Positions 35,782 through 45,435 of a DNA stretch of 64,000 nt are shown here, piece by piece. A program made the position numbers and the translations under genes. The stretch is taken from the NCBI GenBank assembly GCA_013287915.1, contig JABDCX010000006.1:1-64000 (forward strand), in the 5' to 3' direction. Numbering within the stretch: the first letter of the stretch is position 1; every line of letters begins with the position of its first letter. The DNA comes from Chlamydiota bacterium. GTDB lineage: Bacteria > Chlamydiota > Chlamydiia > Chlamydiales > Parachlamydiaceae. The notes beneath the pieces were generated by a model. It saw only the letters and a list, made by a program, of their open reading frames with translations, was not told the DNA's origin and did not search any database.

Positions 35782-35878
35782 CAACTCAGACAACTTGAAC
35801 TGCAATTGTGCCCTAATCCATGGTTAATCGCTGTAGATGAGTATCATTTTTTTATCTTTCTTTCTGCGCGGCTAATTC

Positions 35879-37654
35879 TCACCTTTTTAGAAACGGCCCG
35901 GAATAATAACTTGCTTGGTCTGCTGAAAGTAAATCCTTGGGCTCCCCTTTGAATTTCTTCATGAATTCTGCCGCTTCCTCTATTGGGATCGCCTGAAATC
36001 TCGCCTTGTTCACTTTATCAGAATCTCTATAGAATAGCCGCTTATAGAGCGTTTCATCCACATCAGCGGCTTTCAGTTGCTGAAAATAATGTTGCGCTTG
36101 TGTAGAAGAAAGGAGTTCTTTGGGCTCCCCTTTGAATTTCTTCATGAATTCTGCCGCTTCCTCTATTGGGATCGCCTGAAATCTCGCCTTATTCACTTTA
36201 TCAGAATCTCTATAGAATAGACGCTTATAGAGCGTTTCGTCCACATCGGCGGCTTTCAGTTGCTGAAAATAATGTTGCGCTTGTGTAGAAGAAAGGAGTT
36301 CTTTGGGCTCCCCTTTGAATTTCTTCATGAATTCCGCTGCTTCCTCTATTGGGATCGCCTGAAATCTCGCCTCATTCACTTTATCAAAATCTCTATAAAA
36401 TAGACGCTTATAAAGCGTTTCGTCCACATCGGCGGCTTTCAGTTGCTGAAAATAATATTTTGTTTGTTCTTGTGAAAGCAAGTCCCTGGGCTCTCCTTTG
36501 AATTTTTTCATGAATTGCGCAACTTCCTCTTTTGGGATCGCTTGGAATCTTGCCTTATTCACGCCATCAGAATCTCTATAAAATAGACACCTGTAAAACG
36601 TTTCGTCCACATTGGCGGCTTTCAGCTCCTGAAAATAATGTTGTGTTTGTTTAGGTGAAAGCAAATCTCTGGGCTCCCCCCTGAATTTCTTCATGAATTC
36701 CGCAACCTCCTCTTTTGGGATCGCTTGAAATCTTGCCTTATTCACGCCATCAGAATCTCTATAAAAAAGGCGTCTATAATCTGTATCACCCAGATCGGCA
36801 GCTTTCAGTCGTTGAAAATAATACTGCGTTTGTTCGGGTGAAAGATCATTTCTTATTGCGCCTTGATATTTTTTCATGCATTGGGCAGCCCGTTCATTTG
36901 AAAGTGCCCTCACACGATTTTTATAAACTGAATCCTCGACATCGAAATGATCAAAAAGAGCCTTATAGGTATAGTCATGCAACCCGTTCTCATTCACATC
37001 CTGAGCAATGAATTCCAAAACCTGTTCCTCAGGCAATAGATTCAATACCCAAGCTCCATGCTCGTCCATCAAGCCCCTGACCTCTTCTAAGGAAAATGTG
37101 CTGGACCGTATCTGTTGCAAAGAGAGAGTTGCCGTATCTTCGGTTAGCTTTACACGATCTGCAGGAGAGGGTTCTAGTTTCTTTAATTGTGCTAATAAAA
37201 CCGCTAATTGGGAACGAGTCAGCGGTTTTGGAAGATCCTGTAATGTGAGTTTGGCTACATCTTCCGGAGCCAAAAAGGCATATTTAAATGCTTCCACATC
37301 TTCTGAATTTCTAATTTTCATCAATATTTGAGGATCACTCCCCTTGATTTTCTTTTGCAGCTCTTGATAACCACCCAGTTGATTCACTACAGAAAAAGGA
37401 ACATGAACAGGCAGTGCACTTTGTGCCACCGAAGCAATTTTCTGATGAACAGGAGAGGGCTTCGCAATTTCTTGGATTCTTTCTCCAAACTTTGCGCACC
37501 CATACGTCGCTAAAACGAGAAGAGGGGCTATCACAGTGAAATAAGAGGCAACGGCCGCAATTATCCATGGCTTCGTTTGCATGTCGTGCTTGTTCCAATT
37601 GCCGAGCTCACGATAAGCAGTGAAATATTCCCCACATATTGTAGATAATTTCAT
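35879..37654 (-). CDS. Membrane-anchored protein with 61-residue tandem repeats
   Basis: 591 residues from ATG 37654, preceded by GGAG; the upstream extension is asparagine-rich and lacks a ribosome site. A membrane segment lies near 27-50 (PWIIAAVASYFTVIAPLLVL). Then about 150 unique residues, then six or more repeats of 61 residues with the core RFQAIP.EE.AEFMKKFKGEP..LLS..Q...YFQ.LKAADVDETLYKRLFYRD. The last repeat is cut short (SADQASYYSGPFLKR), so the C-terminus may be a truncation. No known family recognised; the repeats look helical and suited to protein binding. Confidence 0.78.
   Translation of the reverse strand: MKLSTICGEYFTAYRELGNWNKHDMQTKPWIIAAVASYFTVIAPLLVLATYGCAKFGERIQEIAKPSPVHQKIASVAQSALPVHVPFSVVNQLGGYQELQKKIKGSDPQILMKIRNSEDVEAFKYAFLAPEDVAKLTLQDLPKPLTRSQLAVLLAQLKKLEPSPADRVKLTEDTATLSLQQIRSSTFSLEEVRGLMDEHGAWVLNLLPEEQVLEFIAQDVNENGLHDYTYKALFDHFDVEDSVYKNRVRALSNERAAQCMKKYQGAIRNDLSPEQTQYYFQRLKAADLGDTDYRRLFYRDSDGVNKARFQAIPKEEVAEFMKKFRGEPRDLLSPKQTQHYFQELKAANVDETFYRCLFYRDSDGVNKARFQAIPKEEVAQFMKKFKGEPRDLLSQEQTKYYFQQLKAADVDETLYKRLFYRDFDKVNEARFQAIPIEEAAEFMKKFKGEPKELLSSTQAQHYFQQLKAADVDETLYKRLFYRDSDKVNKARFQAIPIEEAAEFMKKFKGEPKELLSSTQAQHYFQQLKAADVDETLYKRLFYRDSDKVNKARFQAIPIEEAAEFMKKFKGEPKDLLSADQASYYSGPFLKR
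35936..36860 (-). repeat. 183-bp tandem repeats in the gene above
   Basis: The same landmark (GGGCTCCCCTTTGAATTT or a close variant) recurs at about 35941, 36124, 36307, 36490 and 36673, an exact period of 183 bases (61 codons), with a degenerate copy near 36856. The units nearest the 3' end of the gene are almost identical, the 5' ones diverged, so expansion has been recent and from the C-terminal side. Confidence 0.92.
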
Positions 37655-37766
37655 AACATACTCCAAAGTAATATTATTACAATTTTTATTATAGTTAGAA
37701 TTCAAATAATTTGATATTGATTAAATGATGAAAAATTAGATAAAAACACATGTAACAGATTAATAA

Positions 37767-38405
37767 CTAATATGTTGCGAGGGTTTTGAGGGGGGCGAAG
37801 GTGAGGCGGTGGATGGGGCAGGGGCCGTGGGTGGCGATCGCTTTTAGGTGCTCGGGGGTGCCATACCCTTTGTGCCTCTTGAAGCCATACTGGGGCCACA
37901 TGGCGTCGTAGGTGTCCATCAGGCGGTCGCGGGACACTTTGGCTAAGATGGAGGCGGCTGCGATCGATTGCGACTTGGCATCGCCGCGGATGATTTTAAA
38001 CGCGGGGATCTCTTTGTACTTGAGAGGCATTCCATCGACGAGCAAGCAATCGGGCTCGGTAGCGAGTAGGTCGATTGCCCCTTTCATTGCTAAAAGGGTG
38101 GCTTGGTAGATGTTGACTTGATCGATGGTTTCAGGAGAGACGGAGGCAATTCCGTAGACGACACCGATAGTGTCGACGATGCGGGCAAAGAGGTCTTCTC
38201 TTGCTTGGGGAGTGAGTTGTTTGCTATCGTCTATGCCAGTGAATAAGACGCCCTTGGGAATGTGACATGCAGCAGCAAAGACGGGGCCTGCGAGCGGCCC
38301 TCTTCCTGCCTCGTCCACTCCAGCGACTTGAATAAACCCTTCGCTCCACGCCTGCCTTTCGTAGGCAAGCAGGCGCCGGAGGCGGCTCTGTTCCTTGCGG
38401 TCCAC
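37767..38405 (-). CDS. rnhB: Ribonuclease HII
   Basis: 212 residues with VAGVDEAGRGPLAGPV, where Asp and Glu are catalytic, and the LLVDGMPL and AAASILAKVSRDRLMD motifs. It removes ribonucleotides from DNA and RNA-DNA hybrids. The start appears to be GTG 38405, eight bases after rplS; there is no ATG ahead of the conserved region. It is the last gene of the prfA-rnhB operon. Confidence 0.95.
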   Translation of the reverse strand: MDRKEQSRLRRLLAYERQAWSEGFIQVAGVDEAGRGPLAGPVFAAACHIPKGVLFTGIDDSKQLTPQAREDLFARIVDTIGVVYGIASVSPETIDQVNIYQATLLAMKGAIDLLATEPDCLLVDGMPLKYKEIPAFKIIRGDAKSQSIAAASILAKVSRDRLMDTYDAMWPQYGFKRHKGYGTPEHLKAIATHGPCPIHRLTFAPLKTLATY

Positions 38406-38413
38406 GCGAGGAA

Positions 38414-38836
38414 CTATTCAGCTGCTTGAGTCGATGTTGCTTCTTCCGCTTCGCCCTCTTCGACGGCTTCCGTTTCAGAGCGAGGTCCGGTACGTCCTCG
38501 GATCTTAGATGCTTTGCCAGATGTGCCACGGAGGTGGTACAGCTTACCGCGTCTGGTATGTCCTTCTTTCGCTACTTCGATCTTCGCGATGCGGGGGCTA
38601 TGCAAGAGAAACACTCTCTCCATCCCTTCTCCGTAGGCAACGCGGTGAACGGAAAACGTTTCTGACAACCCAGTGCCTTTTCGGGCAATCACGGTTCCTG
38701 TGAAAACCTGGATTCTCTCCTTTTCCCCTTCGATAATGCGCGTATGGACGCGTACCGTATCGCCCACTTTGAAAGAAGTGACTTTCTTCTTCTGCTGTTC
38801 GCTCTCTAGCTTTTGAATCAACGCTGATTTACTCAT
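38414..38836 (-). CDS. rplS: Ribosomal protein L19
   Basis: 140 residues with the L19 core ([26 protein letters not shown] and [11 protein letters not shown]-like [20 protein letters not shown]). The C-terminal 25 residues are an acidic alanine/glutamate tail beyond the usual L19 end. ATG 38836 follows GAGG; an ATG at 38842 overlaps that site. The start region overlaps the trmD stop, so the two are coupled. Confidence 0.95.
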   Translation of the reverse strand: MSKSALIQKLESEQQKKKVTSFKVGDTVRVHTRIIEGEKERIQVFTGTVIARKGTGLSETFSVHRVAYGEGMERVFLLHSPRIAKIEVAKEGHTRRGKLYHLRGTSGKASKIRGRTGPRSETEAVEEGEAEEATSTQAAE

Positions 38837-39518
38837 GTTCATTTCCTCTTTGTTTAATCAAATCGGGTCGGACCCGTTCTGTTTTCTCGATCGCCTTTGC
38901 TTTACGCCACTTGGCGATCTCTTGGTGATTTCCACCCAATAAAACTTTTGGCACTTCTTGCCCTTCAAACACCTCAGGCCGCGTGTAATGGGGGCAGTCT
39001 AAAATCCCCTGTTCAAACGATTCCTCCACAGAGGCTAATTCGTGTCCCAACACCCCTGGAACAAACCGCACAACGGCATCGACGAGAACAATCGCTGCTA
39101 AGGCCCCATTCGTCAGAACATAGTCGCCGATGCTGATTTCTTCGTCAACCTCACTTTGCAACACCCGTTCATCGATCCCTTCGTAATGGCCGCATAAGAG
39201 GATCAAATGGGAGTGACTGGCTAGCTCACGGCATTTGGCTGCTGTCAAAACCTTTCCTTGCGGCGAGAGGTATACCACATGAGACTTTTCCTCTCGCACA
39301 CTCCGGACCGCTTTGGCCACCGGCTCTGGCATCATCACCATCCCCGGGCCTCCGCCATAAGGTCTGTCGTCGACCTTCCGGTGCTTATTATCGGCAAAGT
39401 CGCGGATATCGATCAGATTGATCTCGAGAAGCTGTTTCTTTCTTGCCTGCCCGATCATACTTTCGTCAAAGGGGCCTTGAAAGTAGGCAGGAAACAGCGA
39501 CAAGATATCAATTTTCAT
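38829..39518 (-). CDS. trmD: tRNA (guanine-37-N1)-methyltransferase
   Basis: 229 residues with the TrmD knot motifs: [38 protein letters not shown] and [15 protein letters not shown]. It methylates G37 of tRNAs and prevents frameshifting. It lies between rpsP and rplS as in most bacteria and its stop overlaps the rplS start. Confidence 0.97.
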   Translation of the reverse strand: MKIDILSLFPAYFQGPFDESMIGQARKKQLLEINLIDIRDFADNKHRKVDDRPYGGGPGMVMMPEPVAKAVRSVREEKSHVVYLSPQGKVLTAAKCRELASHSHLILLCGHYEGIDERVLQSEVDEEISIGDYVLTNGALAAIVLVDAVVRFVPGVLGHELASVEESFEQGILDCPHYTRPEVFEGQEVPKVLLGGNHQEIAKWRKAKAIEKTERVRPDLIKQRGNEHE

Positions 39519-39523
39519 CTGAC

Positions 39524-39859
39524 TTATGCTGCTGCCTTGCGACGTGCCGCCTTTCTCTTTGCAGACACTTTTGCCCGGTGCGCTACGATCTTTTGCGTGT
39601 GCGCCTTCACAACTTCTGGGGCGACTTTCGCAAGCATATTTTTTGCACAGTCGGAAATTTCTGCTCCTTGGCCAAGCCAGTGAGCCACGCGGGCAGAGTC
39701 GATAAATAGAGCTTTATCCAACTCGGTTTCAAAAGGATTGTACCATCCCAATGCTTCAACATACTTGCCGTCGCGTGGGGAACGCACATCACTTACAACT
39801 AAGCGGAAAAAAGGACGATTGTTGCGTCCATGCATCCGCATTCTGATTTTCAACGCCAT
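39524..39859 (-). CDS. rpsP: Ribosomal protein S16
   Basis: 111 residues starting MALKIRMRMHGRNNRPFFRLVV, followed by SPRDGKYVEALGWYNP and a basic alanine/lysine-rich tail. An excellent AGGAGG ribosome site lies inside the end of ffh, which overlaps this gene by 10 bases. Confidence 0.96.
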   Translation of the reverse strand: MALKIRMRMHGRNNRPFFRLVVSDVRSPRDGKYVEALGWYNPFETELDKALFIDSARVAHWLGQGAEISDCAKNMLAKVAPEVVKAHTQKIVAHRAKVSAKRKAARRKAAA

Positions 39860-41184
39860 AGGGATCCTCCTGCCATTTTTTCTAATACTTTAGAATTTGG
39901 CATGTTTTTAAAAAATTGTTTCGCATTCTTAAACGATTTCACCAACCGATTGACATCATCAATCAATGTCCCGCTCCCCTTCGCAACCCGTTTGCGCCGA
40001 GGCATAATCATTTCATCTAATTCCAATCGCTCTCCAGTCGTCATCGATTGGATAATCGCTTCCACTTTGAAGATCTCTTTTTCGTCAAAGTTCAACGATT
40101 TCAGTTCGCTCATCCCAGGCAGCATATTCAAAAGCCCTTTGAGCGATCCTAATTTCTTCACCATTTGAATTTGCTTGAGGAAGTCATCGTACGTGAACGT
40201 CGCATCGCGGAGTTTTTTCTCCATGCGACGCGCTTCCCCTTCTTCAATATGCTCTTGCGCCTTTCGCACAAGGTTAATCGTGTCTCCCATCCCCAAAATG
40301 CGGTGGGCCATCGATGTGGGGTTAAACAGTTGCAAATCATCAACCTTCTCCCCAATCCCTTCAAACAGGAGCGGCTTTCCAGTCACTTCACGAATCGAAA
40401 TCGCTGCTCCCCCGCGGGTATTGCCATCGAGCATCGTCAAAATCGTTCCCGTGATGGGCAACCGACGCCCAAATTCACTGGCTACGTTCACGGCATCTTG
40501 GCCCGTTGTTGCATTCGCAACGAAAATGACCTCAGGCTCTTCTAAAACGCCGTACACCTTCTCAAGCTGCTCCATGAGGGCTTGATCGATGTGCAATCTT
40601 CCTGCTGTATCGACAATCAGGAGGTCGAAACCATCCTGCTTTGCTTTGTGCAACGCATCCTTCGCGACCTTCACAGGATCGTGTTCTCCTGCAATCGAAA
40701 ACACTGGCACGCCAATCTGTTCGCCAAGCACTTTCAACTGATCGATCGCCGCAGGTCGTTGCAAGTCACAGGCAGCCAATAGGGGCACTTTGCACTGGCT
40801 ATTCTTTTTCAAATAGCGGGCTAACTTCGCACAATGGGTCGTTTTTCCCGAACCCTGCAAGCCACACATCATGATCACCGCTGGCTTGCGCTTTTTATCC
40901 AAATTCAGTGCGGCTTCTTCGCCACCCATCAAAGCAACGAGCTCATCATGGACAACTTTGGTAAACTGCTGCCCCGGCGTGACCGATTTTATCACCTCAT
41001 CGCCACACGCCTTCTCTTTAACCCGCTTAACAAATCCTTTGACAACGCCGTAATTCACGTCCGCATCGAGCAAAGCCAAACGGACGTCGGTGACAGCCTC
41101 TGCGATGTTCTCTTCGGTGAGGGTCTTCTTCCCTGCAACCTTCGACAACAAAGCACGCATTTTATCTGTTAAGGCACCCAACAT
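39850..41184 (-). CDS. ffh: Signal recognition particle protein Ffh
   Basis: 444 residues. The NG GTPase domain has G1 GLQGSGKTTHCAKLA, DTAGRLHID and TMLDGNTRGG; the M domain (from about 300) is shorter than usual, lacking most of the methionine-rich C-terminal extension. It binds signal sequences at the ribosome and 4.5S RNA. ATG 41184 (MLGALTDKMRALL) follows AGGAA; a GTG at 41205 is an alternative. The 4.5S RNA gene is not in the window. Confidence 0.95.
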   Translation of the reverse strand: MLGALTDKMRALLSKVAGKKTLTEENIAEAVTDVRLALLDADVNYGVVKGFVKRVKEKACGDEVIKSVTPGQQFTKVVHDELVALMGGEEAALNLDKKRKPAVIMMCGLQGSGKTTHCAKLARYLKKNSQCKVPLLAACDLQRPAAIDQLKVLGEQIGVPVFSIAGEHDPVKVAKDALHKAKQDGFDLLIVDTAGRLHIDQALMEQLEKVYGVLEEPEVIFVANATTGQDAVNVASEFGRRLPITGTILTMLDGNTRGGAAISIREVTGKPLLFEGIGEKVDDLQLFNPTSMAHRILGMGDTINLVRKAQEHIEEGEARRMEKKLRDATFTYDDFLKQIQMVKKLGSLKGLLNMLPGMSELKSLNFDEKEIFKVEAIIQSMTTGERLELDEMIMPRRKRVAKGSGTLIDDVNRLVKSFKNAKQFFKNMPNSKVLEKMAGGSLWR

Positions 41185-41223
41185 AGCCGTTCCTAAAAAA
41201 CTCACACGATCATACTTTAAAAA

Positions 41224-42072
41224 TCATTCAAACTCAAGGGAAAAAAAGCGCTCTCTGCCAGACCAATCTTTCTCTACCTTTTTCGAAGACCAAATAGGCG
41301 CTTTAAAAATCTCCAATAGGCGCTCACCCTGCCCATCTCCGATTTCAAACCAAACAAACGCGCCCCTGTTCAAATAATTTGGTAACATTTCACTCAAACG
41401 TTTGTAATATTCTAACCCAGTCTTACCCCCTACCAAGGCCGTTTTGGGTTCATGATCGCGCACCTCTCGATCCAGCAGGAGGTACTCTTCGGCCGTCACA
41501 TAGGGAGGATTACAGACGAGATAGTCGGCTTTTTTACCTGCAAGAGGGGTCAAGAGATCTCCCAAGAAACACTCCACATCCACCTCGTTGGAAGAGGCGT
41601 TCTGCTTCGCTATGGCCAGCGCTTTTGGACAAATGTCGACAAGGCTAACCTTTAACAAGGGAATCTTTTTTTTAATTGCAATCCCCAAACACCCAGAACC
41701 ACAACAGAGATCCCATAGGATTTGCCCTTCGGTCGTTTTGTGCGACAGCAATTGGATGATCTTATCGGCTAAAATTTCGGTTTCTGGACGGGGAATCAAT
41801 ACGTCGCGGTTAACCCTCAAGCGGCACTCTAAAAAATCGAGACTTCCGACGATATAAGCTAAGGGCTCCCCTTCCCCCCGACGCTTTAACCACGCACGAC
41901 TTTTTTGCAACTCGTCTTCTTCTAAAGGGCGGTCATGATCGAGATAGAGGTCCATGCGACCCATTCCCAAAACTGCAGCTAACAACTCCTCGGCTTGCCT
42001 ACGCGGACTCTCGATCTCTTTCTTTTTCAAGTAGTCTGCGGAGAGAGTCAGAATGTCGAGAAGGGTGTGCAT
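41224..42072 (-). CDS. prmC: Release-factor glutamine methyltransferase PrmC
   Basis: 282 residues with the N-terminal helical domain, the SAM motif DLCCGSGCLGIAI and the catalytic NPPYV. It methylates the glutamine of the GGQ motif in release factors, including PrfA encoded directly upstream. ATG 42072 lies 8 bases after the prfA stop region. The prfA-prmC pairing is widespread. Confidence 0.95.
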   Translation of the reverse strand: MHTLLDILTLSADYLKKKEIESPRRQAEELLAAVLGMGRMDLYLDHDRPLEEDELQKSRAWLKRRGEGEPLAYIVGSLDFLECRLRVNRDVLIPRPETEILADKIIQLLSHKTTEGQILWDLCCGSGCLGIAIKKKIPLLKVSLVDICPKALAIAKQNASSNEVDVECFLGDLLTPLAGKKADYLVCNPPYVTAEEYLLLDREVRDHEPKTALVGGKTGLEYYKRLSEMLPNYLNRGAFVWFEIGDGQGERLLEIFKAPIWSSKKVEKDWSGRERFFSLEFE

Positions 42073-42079
42073 GAGATGT

Positions 42080-43147
42080 TTATTCTGCTGTGAGCTTTTC
42101 TTGATAGAAATGAGCCACCAACGGCTGCACAATATCTTCTAGGTCCCCATTCATCACTTGATCGAGATTGTATTTAGTGAGATTGATCCGATGATCTGTG
42201 AGTCTATTTTGCGGGAAGTTGTAGGTGCGGATTCGCTCTGAACGATCGCCGCTGCCCACCTGCTGTGCACGTGTACTTGCAATTGCAGCTTGCTTTTTCT
42301 CCCGCTCGGCTTCAGCCATGCGCGCTTTCAAGAGCCGCATCGCTTTCTCTTTGTTTTTGTGTTGGCTCCGCTCCTCTTGGCAATAGACGACAATTCCCGT
42401 TGGAAGGTGCGTCAAGCGAACGGCGCTATCTGTTGTGTTGACGTGCTGCCCGCCCGCACCAGAAGAGCGGTAGGTGTCGACGCGCAGATCTTTGTCTTCA
42501 ACGACGACATCCGTATCTTCGTCTGGCTCTAACAGAACCGCAATCGTCACAGCTGACGTGTGGATTCTCCCTTGGGCTTCCGTCTCAGGAACGCGTTGGA
42601 CGCGGTGTGTGCCCCCTTCGTGTTGCAAGAAGCGATACACGTTGGGACCTGCCAACACCATCACGTATTCCTTAAATCCCCCTAGCTCTGATGGAGTCGA
42701 AGAAAGATGCTCATAGCGCCACCCCATCTTGTCGGCAAACAGCTTGTACATCCGGACGCAGTCGCCCACAAAGAGGGCAGCTTCATCGCCACCCGTGCCT
42801 GCGCGCACTTCCAAGATGGTGTTTCGGCTGTCATTGGGATCGGGTGGAACGAGCAAGCGCTCAAGCTGCTCTTGCGAAGTGGCGATCAACGCTTCGAGTT
42901 GTTGCGTATCTTCGCGAAGGACAGCTGCAAACTCGGGATCTTTCTCAGCAGAAAGGAGCTCTTTATTGTCGATGATTTGCGCTTTGGCACGTTCGATTGT
43001 TTCCCAAACGCGCTTCACTTCAGAAAGGTACGCATGTTCTTGCGTCAGCGTCCGGTACCTTTTCTGATCTGAAAAGACGTCTTGGGTGCCTAGCAGAGCC
43101 TCCAATTCATGAAGGCGTGCAAGCATCCCCTTGACTTTATTTTCCAT
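42080..43147 (-). CDS. prfA: Peptide chain release factor 1
   Basis: 355 residues. The GGQ motif is present ([18 protein letters not shown]) along with the [17 protein letters not shown] segment. It ends translation at UAA and UAG. It heads a long same-strand cluster (prmC, ffh, rpsP, trmD, rplS, rnhB) and follows rpmE by one base. Confidence 0.97.
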   Translation of the reverse strand: MENKVKGMLARLHELEALLGTQDVFSDQKRYRTLTQEHAYLSEVKRVWETIERAKAQIIDNKELLSAEKDPEFAAVLREDTQQLEALIATSQEQLERLLVPPDPNDSRNTILEVRAGTGGDEAALFVGDCVRMYKLFADKMGWRYEHLSSTPSELGGFKEYVMVLAGPNVYRFLQHEGGTHRVQRVPETEAQGRIHTSAVTIAVLLEPDEDTDVVVEDKDLRVDTYRSSGAGGQHVNTTDSAVRLTHLPTGIVVYCQEERSQHKNKEKAMRLLKARMAEAEREKKQAAIASTRAQQVGSGDRSERIRTYNFPQNRLTDHRINLTKYNLDQVMNGDLEDIVQPLVAHFYQEKLTAE

Positions 43148-43148
43148 G

Positions 43149-43475
43149 CTACTTCTTCTTAGCGGACTTTTTTGCCTTCGCTTTTTCTTGAGCTTTTGCT
43201 TCCTGAGCTGCTTTCTGATCGGTTGCTTTTGATTGGGCGGCTTCGTAGCGCTTGTTGAACTTCACGATACGGCCTTCCGCGTCGACGAGCTGCTTGCTTC
43301 CTGTAAAGAGAGGATGTGAAGCAGACGATACAGACACGCGGTACATTGGGTACTGCTTCCCGTTGTATTCACCAACTTCTTCCGTCTTCAATGTGGAACC
43401 ACAGACGAATTTGTAATCTGTTGCCGAGTCTACAAACAACACCTGTTGGTATTTAGGATGGGTATTTTTTTTCAT
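43149..43475 (-). CDS. rpmE: Ribosomal protein L31 (cysteine-poor form)
   Basis: 108 residues beginning [23 protein letters not shown], with [25 protein letters not shown] in the L31 core. Only one cysteine is present, so it is not the zinc-binding form and resembles type B L31. A lysine/alanine-rich tail of about 35 residues is extra. It directly precedes prfA, as in Chlamydia. Confidence 0.94.
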   Translation of the reverse strand: MKKNTHPKYQQVLFVDSATDYKFVCGSTLKTEEVGEYNGKQYPMYRVSVSSASHPLFTGSKQLVDAEGRIVKFNKRYEAAQSKATDQKAAQEAKAQEKAKAKKSAKKK

Positions 43476-43574
43476 GTGACACCTATTCTCCAGTGAAAAT
43501 TTAGATAAGATCCCATAGTATAGGACTGCACTCGATAAAAAACAAGCAAATATGTTAGACTGGATCCAAAAAAG

Positions 43575-44165
43575 ATGAAGAAATACCCCCTATTCCATTC
43601 CCATCTAGAGCTCTCCCATCACTACTGGGAACGACTTCTCCTTCCAGGAGACCATGCTATCGATGCCACCTGCGGCAATGGGCTCGACACCGCCTTTCTT
43701 GCCACTTGCCTCTTTTCTACTGAGAATCTCACAGGCACGCTCCTTGCCATCGATACCCAAGCAGAAGCCATCGAGGCAACTCAACGCCGCCTTGAAGAAA
43801 CCTTCGGAAACTCCGTTGTAGACCGCGTTTCATTCTTGCAGCAATGCCACAGCACCTTCCCCGCTTCTCTTCCTCCGATCAAATTGATCGTCTACAACCT
43901 TGGCTTTCTTCCCAAGGGAGATAAAGCACTCAAAACGCAAACCGAAACGACCATCGCCAGCCTTTCCAATGCCCTCCCCCTCATCCAACCCGGCGGCGCG
44001 ATTAGCATCACCTGCTACCCGGGCCATCCCGGCGGCAAGGAGGAGGAACTCGCCGTACGTAGCTTCGCTGCGAGCCTCAAAGATGGCGAATGGAGCTGCT
44101 ACTTCCACGAGCGCCTCAACCGCAGAAACGCTCCAAGCCTGCTCCTGCTCCAAAAGGCTCTCTAA
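43575..44165 (+). CDS. SAM-dependent methyltransferase, YtqB/rRNA-methylase-like
   Basis: 196 residues with SAM motif [16 protein letters not shown], the [18 protein letters not shown] stretch and a C-terminal [11 protein letters not shown], all features of the PF06962 (YtqB) family. Its substrate is probably a tRNA or rRNA; this is inferred from the family. It is divergent from rpmE. Confidence 0.88.
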   Translation: MKKYPLFHSHLELSHHYWERLLLPGDHAIDATCGNGLDTAFLATCLFSTENLTGTLLAIDTQAEAIEATQRRLEETFGNSVVDRVSFLQQCHSTFPASLPPIKLIVYNLGFLPKGDKALKTQTETTIASLSNALPLIQPGGAISITCYPGHPGGKEEELAVRSFAASLKDGEWSCYFHERLNRRNAPSLLLLQKAL

Positions 44166-44227
44166 AAACGTCCATATCTATTATATTATTAGTATCTTAG
44201 ATCAGTTTTTTGGATTTTTATCTGAAG

Positions 44228-45121
44228 TCAGTTAGCTTTCAAATCCAATGCTGTTTTTATAGTTTTTGCAAGATCGTCAGCATTTCCATTTCCCCAGTAA
44301 TGAAGAAATATCATTCTAGGGAATTCCATTGTCATATGATGGTGAATGGCAATAATATTTATACCACCCTTCCTGAGTGTTTTTAGAACGGGTTGCAATT
44401 CATTTTCTAAGACAGCGAAATCACCATCTACAATAGCATTTTCGTTTGTTCCAGCAAAGGCAGCCCACGTATTAACGCCCATATCACTGCTTAAGATAAC
44501 GTTATCCATTTTCACAGATCTTCCGAAAACAAACTTGACCATTCCTTCTTTACTTTGCCCCTTAATGCCGAAAATTTTCTCTAGGCTTGAAGGATCGATG
44601 GAGTTTTTGCTAGAAATAATGGGACCTCCAAAACTGTTTGCTGGAGAATTATTCTTTGACCGGATTTCTTTAACCATATCTAGCGCATTTTTCACACCAG
44701 CAGCTAAATCGCCGAGAGAGCCTTCTCCACCTATATGCATGAAATATATTTTTGGGATGTCATAGAAGAAATGATTGTGGAGTGCTGTGATTTGGAGATT
44801 GCTATTCAAAAGAGTGGACATGACTGGGTTTACTTCATCCTGCAAGAGAACTAAATCCCCCATAACCATAAATGTATTCTCATTCACCGAAGTAAAAGCG
44901 GACCAAGAAGTTAATCCCATAAACGGATCGAGTTGTGTGTTGTCCACAGAAATTTTAATATCATTTCTGGGAAAAGAAGCCTTGAAAACTTTTTCTTTTT
45001 CATTGTATGAACCCTTGAACCCTGTCAAAGATTCATACTTATCTAGTTGTTCATCAGCATAAAGGCTCGTTAGGAAAAGAGCACCTATTGTTAGATGAGT
45101 TAAGATTTTTACTTTAAACAC
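44228..45121 (-). CDS. Secreted protein with two DUF1259 domains
   Basis: 297 residues. The N-terminus has a signal peptide (LTHLTIGALFLTSLYA). Two homologous halves follow: the first has TALHNHFFYDIPKIYFMHI near 115-133, the second IAIHHHMTMEFPRMIFLHY near 260-280, with W-A/S-A-F-T/G-x-NE motifs ahead of each. The histidine clusters could bind metal. DUF1259 proteins (LppY/LpqO-like) have no known function. AGGAGG lies before the ATG. Codon use looks more AT-rich than the neighbours, hinting at transfer. Confidence 0.88.
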   Translation of the reverse strand: MFKVKILTHLTIGALFLTSLYADEQLDKYESLTGFKGSYNEKEKVFKASFPRNDIKISVDNTQLDPFMGLTSWSAFTSVNENTFMVMGDLVLLQDEVNPVMSTLLNSNLQITALHNHFFYDIPKIYFMHIGGEGSLGDLAAGVKNALDMVKEIRSKNNSPANSFGGPIISSKNSIDPSSLEKIFGIKGQSKEGMVKFVFGRSVKMDNVILSSDMGVNTWAAFAGTNENAIVDGDFAVLENELQPVLKTLRKGGINIIAIHHHMTMEFPRMIFLHYWGNGNADDLAKTIKTALDLKAN

Positions 45122-45435
45122 GATGTACCTCCTGTTTATTCACTAAGCTGCAATACATTCTTAACACTTTAGCTCATTTGCACTGATTTTTTATGCAAAG
45201 TCACGGTGCAAGAACATTCTTTCGCTGCTCCCGCAGCTCCTGGCTCAGCCTACATCTATTACCCCACGCTCCCTCGCTTCACTCGGTCGCGCGGGGCTAA
45301 TTCCTCAACGCAGCTGCCGCCGCTATGGCTCAAAATTACGATCCAAAAAGGTTCAATTTCTCAAAAGGGTTTTTGCCTTGCAAAAATATCTTTTACAACT
45401 TAAACTCATTGGCGCAAACCGTCAGGGAGAAGTCT
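45122..45435. other. 314-base region without a recognised gene
   Basis: It contains a GC-rich block (about 45210-45325) with CGCTCCCTCGCTTCACTCGG and alternating GC palindromic bits, bordered by AT-rich DNA. An open frame runs through it on the plus strand into the gene at 45436, but no ribosome site supports an earlier start. No RNA gene recognised. Confidence 0.45.

Noticed and set aside
35885-35894. A TAGAAACGGC match to the MITE-like ends at the end of the repeat-protein gene
   Set aside because: Only ten bases match and no second arm is nearby, so chance is the simplest explanation.
35936-36860. CRISPR-like periodic repeats
   Set aside because: The 183-base units are in frame within a protein gene, with no unique spacers and no cas genes.
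45206-45435. N-terminal extension of the gene at 45436
   Set aside because: The frame is open back to 45325 but GGGAG sits at the right distance only for ATG 45436; the upstream part has unusual composition.
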